From: an uncultured Gemmatimonadota bacterium
Lineage (GTDB): Bacteria > Gemmatimonadota > Gemmatimonadetes > Gemmatimonadales > GWC2-71-9
Length of the DNA stretch: 27,917 nucleotides
Assembly (NCBI GenBank): GCA_946480845.1
Contig: CAMLLJ010000009.1
Coordinates: 1 to 27,917, forward strand
Direction of reading: 5' to 3'
Shown here: positions 6,215-12,973 of the stretch, one piece after another
Layout of the letters: every line of letters starts with the position of its first letter
Position numbering within the stretch: position 1 is the stretch's first letter
Notes under the pieces: model-generated
Seen by the model: the letters and a program-made list of their open reading frames with translations, nothing else
Databases searched by the model: none
Told to the model about the DNA's origin: nothing
Program-made: the position numbers and the translations under genes

Positions 6215-7194
6215 CCGTGCCCGGCGGTATCTCCGCCGGCGTGCTGCTCTTTGGCGACGGGAAGTGGGCTGCCGACACCCTGCGCCGGCTACTCCGGTCG
6301 CGGCATCGGGTGGCGGGCGTGGTGCTCCGGCGCCGCCCGTCGGACGGCCAGCTCGAGGCGGCCGCGCGCGAGGCGGGCCTCCCGGTGCTCCAGCCCGACC
6401 GGGCGGACGATCCGGCCTTCGTTGCCCAGGTACGCGGGCTGGGACCCGATCTGGTCGTGTCCGTCGCGTACGACCAGATCCTGCGCCGCGACCTGCGGGA
6501 GGTGCCGCGGCTCGGCTGCCTCAACGCCCACGCGGGCGCGCTGCCGCGCTACCGGGGCCGCAACGTGATCAACTGGGCGATCATCAACGGCGAGCGCGAG
6601 ATCGGCGTCACGGTGCACCAGATCGACGACGGCATCGACACCGGGGACGTCGTGCTGCAGCAGATGCTCCCGATCGGGTGGACGGACACCTATGGCGACG
6701 TCCTCGCGCGGGTGGTGGAGGCGATTCCGCCGCTGGTCGAACGGGCGGTGGACCAGGTCGCCGACGGCAGCGCCACTCGGCGCGCGCAGGACCACGCCGC
6801 AGCGACCTACTGCGGCGGCCGGTCGGATGGCGACGAATGGCTCGACTGGGCGCTGCCCAGCGCGCGGGTGCACAACCTGGTCCGCGGCATTTCGCGGCCG
6901 GGCCCGGGGGCGAGGACGACGCGCGACGGCATCCCGGTGACGGTGTGGAAGGCGTACTACGACCCGGCATGGCCTGCCTATCTCGGCACGCCCGGCCAGG
7001 TCGTCGGCCGGAGCGGGGAGGGCGTGCTGGTCAAGACCGGCGACTCGACGATCCTGCTGCAGGAAATCGAGGCCGCAGGCGCGCCGGCGGGCGTTCCCGC
7101 ATGGCCGATCGGGACGCGGCTCGGCGGCAATGTCGCCCGGGATCTCTGTGCCGCGCTCCGCCGGCTCGACGCGCTCGAATCCAGGAAGGGGTGA
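6211..7194 (+). CDS. Formyltransferase family protein, probable sugar N-formyltransferase
   Basis: This 327-aa protein belongs to the folate-dependent formyltransferase fold shared by Fmt, ArnA and sugar N-formyltransferases. The catalytic triad is present: Asn105 and His107 in LNAHAGALPRYRG and Asp143 in DTGD, 36 residues after the His exactly as in ArnA. A C-terminal region with an OB-like or similar small domain follows (VGRSGEGVLVKTGDSTILLQEIE). It is not the housekeeping Met-tRNA formyltransferase by context, being in mid-operon between neuB and a sugar nucleotidyltransferase. The likely role is formylation of an amino group on a nucleotide amino sugar or nonulosonate, with 10-formyl-tetrahydrofolate as donor. 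ATG 6211 overlaps the neuB stop as ATGA. The acceptor is unknown. Confidence 0.82.
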   Translation: MTVPGGISAGVLLFGDGKWAADTLRRLLRSRHRVAGVVLRRRPSDGQLEAAAREAGLPVLQPDRADDPAFVAQVRGLGPDLVVSVAYDQILRRDLREVPRLGCLNAHAGALPRYRGRNVINWAIINGEREIGVTVHQIDDGIDTGDVVLQQMLPIGWTDTYGDVLARVVEAIPPLVERAVDQVADGSATRRAQDHAAATYCGGRSDGDEWLDWALPSARVHNLVRGISRPGPGARTTRDGIPVTVWKAYYDPAWPAYLGTPGQVVGRSGEGVLVKTGDSTILLQEIEAAGAPAGVPAWPIGTRLGGNVARDLCAALRRLDALESRKG

Positions 7195-7199
7195 GCCCG

Positions 7200-8267
7200 A
7201 TGTTTTCCATCGCCGCGGAGCGGCTTCCGGGCGTCCTCGTGGCGCCGACCACCACGATCGGCGCCGCCATGGCCCAGCTCGACCGTGCCGGCACCGGCGC
7301 GCTGATCATGGCCGACGAGGCCGGGTCGCTCCTCGGCGTGGTCAGCGACGGCGACATCCGGCGCGCCATCCTCGCGGGCGCTCCCCTGGAGCGCCATTGC
7401 GGGGAGATCGCGAACCGGGCCCCGATCACCATCGCCCCTTCGGCCGGCGCGGACGAGGTCCTCGCGGCCATGGACAGCGCGCGGGGCAGCTTCGTCAACA
7501 GCCTGGTGGTCGTGGACGATGCCGGCACGGTCCTGGGTCTCGTGCTCCGGCGCGACGTCAGCGACGATCGCGCGCCGCTCTCGGCGGTCATCATGGCGGG
7601 CGGCTACGGCAAGCGCCTCCTCCCGCTCACCGAGAGCACGCCCAAGCCGATGCTGCAGGTCGGCGACCGGCCGCTGCTGCAGCGGACCATCGAGGGCCTG
7701 CACGCCTCGGGCATCCGCAACGTGGCCATCACGACCCACCACCTGGCGGAGCGGATCACCGAGTACTTCGGCAACGGCGCCGGCTTCGGGATGGAGCTGA
7801 GCTACGTCTGCGAGGACGCGCCGCTGGGGACGGCGGGCGCGCTGCGCCTGCTCGAGGACAGCGATGCGCCGCTGCTCGTGCTCAACGGCGACATCCTGAG
7901 CGGCGTGCACTATCGCGAGATGCTCGCCTACCACCGCGACCAGGGCGCCGAGCTGACGGTGGGGGTGCGCCGCTGCTCCCTCGAAGTGCCCTACGGCGTC
8001 GTCGAGAACGACGGGCCGATGATCACCGGCATCCGCGAGAAGCCGCGGATGGAGTTCTTCATCAACGCCGGCGTCTACATGCTGGAGCCGTCGGCCCGGC
8101 GGCGGATCCCGGCGGATGTGCGCTTCGACATGACCGACCTGGTCGCGCGGCTGCTGGCGGACGGGGCGCGCGTCGCTTCGTTCCCGATCCTCGAGTACTG
8201 GCTCGACATCGGCCGGCCCGACGACTACGCGCAGGCCCAGGAGGACGTCCGGATGGCGAGGCTCTGA
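7200..8267 (+). CDS. ptmE: CBS-domain sugar-1-phosphate nucleotidyltransferase, PtmE-like
   Basis: The 355-aa protein starts with a tandem CBS pair (about 1-120) and continues as a sugar-phosphate nucleotidyltransferase. AGGYGKR (133-139) is the nucleotide-binding loop, TPKPML follows, and Asp231 in LNGDIL is the metal-binding Asp. The same order, CBS pair then nucleotidyltransferase, is found in Campylobacter PtmE, which makes GDP-GlcN(Ac) for legionaminic acid synthesis. A legC-family gene two places downstream supports that reading. The start at ATG 7200 has AGGAAGGGG at 7183-7191 upstream, one of the best ribosome sites in the window, and lies 5 nt after the previous stop. Use of GTP and GlcN-1-P is inferred from PtmE, and other sugars remain possible. 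Confidence 0.8.
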   Translation: MFSIAAERLPGVLVAPTTTIGAAMAQLDRAGTGALIMADEAGSLLGVVSDGDIRRAILAGAPLERHCGEIANRAPITIAPSAGADEVLAAMDSARGSFVNSLVVVDDAGTVLGLVLRRDVSDDRAPLSAVIMAGGYGKRLLPLTESTPKPMLQVGDRPLLQRTIEGLHASGIRNVAITTHHLAERITEYFGNGAGFGMELSYVCEDAPLGTAGALRLLEDSDAPLLVLNGDILSGVHYREMLAYHRDQGAELTVGVRRCSLEVPYGVVENDGPMITGIREKPRMEFFINAGVYMLEPSARRRIPADVRFDMTDLVARLLADGARVASFPILEYWLDIGRPDDYAQAQEDVRMARL

Positions 8268-8268
8268 C

Positions 8269-9237
8269 ATGCGCATCCTGGTGACGGGCGGGGCAGGGTA
8301 CGTCGGCTCCACGCTGGTGCCGCTGCTGCTCGGGGCGGGCCACGAGGTCCGGGTGGTGGATTCGCTCATGCACGGCGGGCAGTCGCTGCTCGGGGCCTGG
8401 GCGCACCCCGGGTTCGAGTTCCGGCGGATCGACGTCCGCGACGGTGCGGCCGTGCGCGACGCGCTCGCCGGCCGAGAGGCGGTGGTCCACCTGGCCGCAA
8501 TCGTGGGCGACCCCGCCTGCGCCCGCGATCCCGAGCTGGCCCGGGGCACCAACCTGGAGGGGTCGCTCGGCCTCCTCGAGGCGGCCCGCGCGTCCGGCGT
8601 GCGCCGCTTCGTGTTCGCCTCGACCTGCAGCAACTACGGCCGGCTCCGGGATGCCACCGCCTTCGCCGACGAAGACTCCGAGCTCGCGCCGGTCTCGCTG
8701 TATGCGGAGACCAAGGTCGCGGTCGAGCGGGCGATGCTGGACGGCGCCGGCAGGGGCGGGATGTGCGTGACGCCGCTCCGCTTCGCCACCGTGTTCGGGA
8801 CGTCGCCCCGCATGCGCTTCGACCTCACCGTGAACGAGTTCACGGCCGAGCTGGTGGTGCGGCGCAGGCTGGTGGTCTATGGCGAGCAGTTCTGGCGGCC
8901 CTACGTGCACGTCCGTGACGCGGCGCGCGCGGTGGCGGCGGTGCTGGCGGCCCCTGAGGAAGCGGTCTGCGGGCGCGTCTTCAACGTCGGCGACACCGGG
9001 CAGAACTTCCAGAAGCAGCAGATCGTGGACCTGATCCGCCCCTTCGCCCCCGATGCGAGCGTCGAGTACGTGCACCGGACGGAGGACCCACGGGACTACC
9101 GGGTGACCTTCTCGCGCATCCGCGACGAGCTCGGCTTCACCATCACGCGCAGCGTGGCCGAGGGCATCGCCGAGGTGGCGCGGCTGGTCGAGGACGGCGT
9201 CCCCGGCGACTTCACCGACCCGAGGTACCGCAATTGA
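8269..9237 (+). CDS. Extended short-chain dehydrogenase/reductase (NDP-sugar epimerase or dehydratase type)
   Basis: A Rossmann domain opens the 322-aa protein with TGGAGYVG (6-13). STCSNYG and SLYAETK provide the Ser/Thr and the Tyr145-x3-Lys149 catalytic pair. The LRFATVFG...RMRFDLTVNEFT and FWRPYVHVRD segments are the usual sugar-nucleotide binding part, and the C-terminus DPRYRN is characteristic of a family common in surface-glycan clusters. The place where 4,6-dehydratases such as RmlB have TDE reads TCS here, so I do not call it LegB, although it sits directly before legC. A 4-epimerase or ketoreductase role on an NDP-sugar is more likely. It starts one base after the previous stop. 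Confidence 0.82.
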   Translation: MRILVTGGAGYVGSTLVPLLLGAGHEVRVVDSLMHGGQSLLGAWAHPGFEFRRIDVRDGAAVRDALAGREAVVHLAAIVGDPACARDPELARGTNLEGSLGLLEAARASGVRRFVFASTCSNYGRLRDATAFADEDSELAPVSLYAETKVAVERAMLDGAGRGGMCVTPLRFATVFGTSPRMRFDLTVNEFTAELVVRRRLVVYGEQFWRPYVHVRDAARAVAAVLAAPEEAVCGRVFNVGDTGQNFQKQQIVDLIRPFAPDASVEYVHRTEDPRDYRVTFSRIRDELGFTITRSVAEGIAEVARLVEDGVPGDFTDPRYRN

Positions 9238-10451
9238 CCGCTCCCGCGCCGACACCTCCCGCCGCCGCACCCGTAGCCGCCTCCGCGGCGTTCATCCCGC
9301 TCTGCGTGCCGCAGGTGGACGGGAACGAGTGGGCGTACGTGAAGGAGTGCCTCGATACGGGCTGGGTGTCGTCAGTGGGGGCGTACGTGGATCGCTTCGA
9401 GCGCGGCCTCGCCGCGGCAATCGGGGGCGGCACCGCCGTGGCCACCGCGAGCGGGACCGCGGCGCTGCACGTGGCCCTGCTTCTGGCCGGCGTGGAGCCG
9501 GACGACGAAGTGCTGGTCTCCACGCTCACCTTCATCGCCCCGGCCAACGCCGTCCGCTACGCCGGCGCGTGGCCGGTGTTCGTGGACGCCGAGCCCGACT
9601 ACTGGCAGATGTGCCCGTCCCGGCTGCGCGCGTTTCTCGAGGGCGAGTGCGTGCAGCGCGGCGGTGCGCTCTTCAACCGGACGACCGGCCGCCGGGTCCG
9701 CGCCATCGTGCCGGTGCACATCCTCGGCCACCCGGTGGACCTCGACCCGGTGCTCGAGCTGGCCCGCCGGTTCGGGCTTGCGGTCGTGGAGGATGCCACC
9801 GAGAGCCTGGGAGCCAGCTATCGCGGGCAGCCGGTGGGGACGTTCGGCGACCTGGCGTGCTTCAGCTTCAACGGCAACAAGCTGCTGACCACCGGCGGCG
9901 GCGGCATGCTGGTGACGCGCCACGCCGAGCGGGCGGCACGGGCCCGGTACCTCACCACCCAGGCCAAGGACGACCCGCTCGAGTACGTGCACGGTGCGAT
10001 CGGGTTCAATTACCGGCTCACCAACGTGCAGGCAGCGATCGGCGTGGCGCAGCTCGAGCGGCTGCGCGAGTATCTCGCGGCCAAGCGGCGCATCGCCGAG
10101 CGGTATCGCGACGGCCTCGCCGGCATTCCGGGGCTCACGCTCATGCGCGAGGCGCCCTGGGCGGAGTCCGCCTGGTGGCTGTACACCGTGCTGGTGGACG
10201 CCGCGCGCTTTGGCATGAGCTCGAGGGCGGTCCTGCGCGAGCTCGACGCGCGGGCGATCCAGACCCGGCCGCTCTGGCAGCCGATCCACCAGTCGCCCGC
10301 GCATGCCGGGGCCCAGTCGACCGGCTGCCCCGTGGCCGAGGCGCTGCATCGGGATGCATTGAGCCTGCCGTGCTCCGTCGGGCTCACCGAATCCGACCAG
10401 GACCGGGTGATCGCCGAGCTGCGGCGGCTGAGCTCCGCGGCCGGGGCCTGA
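9234..10451 (+). CDS. legC: LegC-family PLP aminotransferase (DegT/DnrJ/EryC1/StrS)
   Basis: The protein (405 aa) shows the signature segments of LegC/PtmC almost throughout: DGNEW.YVKECLDTGWVSS near the start, VEDATESLG, FNGNKLLTTGGGGM with the PLP Lys216, YLTTQAKDD..EYVHG.IGFNYRLTNVQAA and IQTRPLW near the end. LegC transfers an amino group to the 4-keto carbon of an NDP-2-acetamido-4-keto-6-deoxyhexose on the way to legionaminic acid. A Pro/Ala-rich tail of about 20 aa precedes the conserved start. The only start codon that fits is TTG 9234, overlapping the SDR stop as TTGA. LegC and the PtmE-like gene are the strongest evidence for a legionaminate-type sugar here. Confidence 0.9.
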   Translation: MTAPAPTPPAAAPVAASAAFIPLCVPQVDGNEWAYVKECLDTGWVSSVGAYVDRFERGLAAAIGGGTAVATASGTAALHVALLLAGVEPDDEVLVSTLTFIAPANAVRYAGAWPVFVDAEPDYWQMCPSRLRAFLEGECVQRGGALFNRTTGRRVRAIVPVHILGHPVDLDPVLELARRFGLAVVEDATESLGASYRGQPVGTFGDLACFSFNGNKLLTTGGGGMLVTRHAERAARARYLTTQAKDDPLEYVHGAIGFNYRLTNVQAAIGVAQLERLREYLAAKRRIAERYRDGLAGIPGLTLMREAPWAESAWWLYTVLVDAARFGMSSRAVLRELDARAIQTRPLWQPIHQSPAHAGAQSTGCPVAEALHRDALSLPCSVGLTESDQDRVIAELRRLSSAAGA

Positions 10452-12973
10452 TGACGCTGCTCCGGGAACCGCCGGCGCCGCCGGCCGCAGCTCCCGGCTT
10501 GCCGCCACGGCCTCACGGCGCGATCAGCCGCGGGGCCGAGATGCTCGCGCGGTTCTCGGCCGCCGTCGAGCGGACCGGCGAGCGGCCGCTCCGGGTCATC
10601 GCGGTGTATGCCGGGTTCGCACTGCTGGCCTTCCCCATGCTCGAGACGCTCTTCCTGGGCCGGAACGCCCCGCACTACGCCCTGGACGTATTCGACGACG
10701 GCGCGGTCACGCGGCTCGGCGGCCTTCCCGCGCTCTGGCAGGACGGCGGGATGTCGCTGTGGAACCCGCTGCTCGCCTCGGGCAATGCGGCACTGGCCCA
10801 GTTCGCCTCGACGCCCTACGCGCTCGACGTCCAGCTGGCGCGCCTCATCGGCCCCTTCTTCGCCTACATGTTCACGCTGGCGCTGCTCGCCTTCGTGGCC
10901 GGGGCGGGGACCCACCTGTTCCTGCGGCGCACCTGCGGGGTCGGCCACGTGGCGGCGTTCACGGGCGGTGCCGTGGCCGCCTTCGGATTCTGGCACTACA
11001 ACCTGTCGTTTGCGGCGCCGGCGCTGCCGCTCTCGCTCTGGCTCGTGGACGAAACCTTCCGCGACGCCCGGGTCCGCTGGCTGCCGCTGCTGGGCTGGAT
11101 CGCCCTCGCCGTGTTCCTGTTCTACAACTCGCACTCTCAGGTCACCCTGCTGCTCGGCGGGGTGCAGCTCGCCTATCTCGCGTACACCGCGGCGACGCAC
11201 CGGGAGCGGATGAGGAGGGCGGCGACCTGGGCGGGCGTCTGGACCCTGTCGCTCCTTGCCTACGGGCCGGTGCTGCTCACCCAGCTCGCCCTGCTGCCGG
11301 GTTCGCACCGCTCACTCTGGGCCCGGGGCGCCGGGCCGATCGACTACGCGACCGTCCTGCACGACCTCATCGCCCAGTACAGCCCGTTCCTGCTCGGCAT
11401 CCGTGCCGCAGACTCGCTCGGCGGCACGGCGCACTGGTTCGGCACCTACTTCGCCGGCCTGGTCACCCTCCCGGCAATCGTCGCGGCCGTGCTGCTCGGG
11501 GGAAGGAGCCGGCCCGTGCGGTTCGTGCTCCTGCTGATCGCTCTGATCCCGGTCGCCGATTTCCTCGCCCTCACGGTGGTTACCCGTGCGCAGGAGCACA
11601 TGGGCGTGCTGAAGAGCTTCCAGTTCTCGCGTATCCGCCTGTTCTTCCCGTTTGCGGTTGCCGCGAGCGTCGGCCTCGGAATGCACGAGCTCCAGCGCCT
11701 TCAGAACCGGACGGCGCGGGCGCGCGCGCTGGCGAGCAACGGCCTGTGGCTCGCGTTCGGGCTGCTGGTCCTGGTGCACGGCGCAGTCGCGGCGCGCAGC
11801 CTGCGGTACTACCTGGCCCGGCACGGCCTTCCCCACCCGGAGTCGAGCGGCCTGCTGGCCGAAGCGGAAGGCGTGGGACTCGTGCTCGCCGCGGCGCTCT
11901 TCGCGACCGCCGCGCTCGCCTGGCTCCTCGTGACGCTGGCGCGGCGGCGGGGTGCGCGGCTGCCGCTGTCGGCCGCCGGGGCCGCTGCCATCCTGCTCGC
12001 GACCGTGGCCGAGCGCGCGGTGTTCGCGCGGGTCGAGCGATACACCGACAGCATCAAGCTGAGCAGCTTCGAGGCATCGCTCGGCCTGTCGCCGGCGCTG
12101 GCATACCTGCGGTCCCAGCCGAACCCGGGGCGGCACCGCGTGCTCACGCTCGGTGCGTGGGACCAGCCGAACCGGGTAGACCATCCCAACCGGCTGATGT
12201 TCCACGGGCTCAGCACCGCGGACGCCTACCAGAACATCTACCCGGTCCGGTATCACGACCTGTTCGGCGTGCTGACCGACCCGTTCCTCCGGAGCGACAG
12301 CGCCCGCTACGCCTATTTCCACTCGTGGGGGAATCGCGCCTACGCCTTCGGCTGGCCCGTGAACGAAGCGATCGCCGACCTGATGGGCATCCGCTGGGTG
12401 CTGAGCCGCGGCGTGCGGATCGAGACTCCAGGGTTCGTCGAAGTCTTCGCCCGCGGGGACGAGCGCGTGTACGAGAATCGCGAAGTGTTCGCCCGCGCCT
12501 TCCTGGCGTCGGGATCGCGCTCGTTCGATTCCGTGCCGGCACTGCTCGATGCGCTGGGCCACGCCGGGACCGCCGAGCTGCGCAATATCGCGTACGTCGA
12601 GCAGGCGAGCGGCGGGGGCACGGCCGTGCGGCCCGGACCGGTGGCGGGCGAGGCGCTGATCGACGAGTACTCGCCCGACCACGTGGTGATCGGGACGAGC
12701 GCTGCAGCTCCCGCCACGGTCGTGCTGACCGACGCCTACTCGCCCGGCTGGAGCGCGTCGGTCGATGGCGTGCCGGCCAGCCTGTTCCCGGTGTACCGGG
12801 CCTTCCGTGGTGTCCGCGTGCCGGCCGGGCGGCACCGGGTCGAAATGTCCTACCGGCCGGCCGCGGCACGGCGCGGCGCGCTGCTGCTGCTGCTGGCAAC
12901 GCTTGGTACCGTCGGCTGGGCGATCGTGGTGCGCGCGCGAAGCCCGGGCCCCGCAACGGTGGGCCCCGCGTGA
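10451..12973 (+). CDS. YfhO-like multi-pass membrane protein (putative GT-C type)
   Basis: This 840-aa protein has a Pro-rich N-terminus, then about a dozen hydrophobic segments between residues 50 and 530, and a soluble C-terminal part of about 280 aa followed by one last membrane segment. The C-terminal DAYSPGWSASVDG...RAFRGVRVPAGRHRVEMSYRP stretch is typical of the YfhO family. A loop after the first segment contains LDVFDDG, where GT-C enzymes often carry acidic catalytic residues. YfhO relatives are linked to glycosylation of wall or lipid-linked polymers in Gram-positives, with a polyprenyl-phosphate sugar as likely donor. It overlaps legC by one base (TGATG). The specific reaction is unknown. 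Confidence 0.75.
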   Translation: MTLLREPPAPPAAAPGLPPRPHGAISRGAEMLARFSAAVERTGERPLRVIAVYAGFALLAFPMLETLFLGRNAPHYALDVFDDGAVTRLGGLPALWQDGGMSLWNPLLASGNAALAQFASTPYALDVQLARLIGPFFAYMFTLALLAFVAGAGTHLFLRRTCGVGHVAAFTGGAVAAFGFWHYNLSFAAPALPLSLWLVDETFRDARVRWLPLLGWIALAVFLFYNSHSQVTLLLGGVQLAYLAYTAATHRERMRRAATWAGVWTLSLLAYGPVLLTQLALLPGSHRSLWARGAGPIDYATVLHDLIAQYSPFLLGIRAADSLGGTAHWFGTYFAGLVTLPAIVAAVLLGGRSRPVRFVLLLIALIPVADFLALTVVTRAQEHMGVLKSFQFSRIRLFFPFAVAASVGLGMHELQRLQNRTARARALASNGLWLAFGLLVLVHGAVAARSLRYYLARHGLPHPESSGLLAEAEGVGLVLAAALFATAALAWLLVTLARRRGARLPLSAAGAAAILLATVAERAVFARVERYTDSIKLSSFEASLGLSPALAYLRSQPNPGRHRVLTLGAWDQPNRVDHPNRLMFHGLSTADAYQNIYPVRYHDLFGVLTDPFLRSDSARYAYFHSWGNRAYAFGWPVNEAIADLMGIRWVLSRGVRIETPGFVEVFARGDERVYENREVFARAFLASGSRSFDSVPALLDALGHAGTAELRNIAYVEQASGGGTAVRPGPVAGEALIDEYSPDHVVIGTSAAAPATVVLTDAYSPGWSASVDGVPASLFPVYRAFRGVRVPAGRHRVEMSYRPAAARRGALLLLLATLGTVGWAIVVRARSPGPATVGPA

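Noticed and set aside
6978..8633. 551-codon open frame on the minus strand
   Set aside because: Antisense to the formyltransferase, PtmE-like and SDR genes, which have clear motifs; no domain in the reverse translation.
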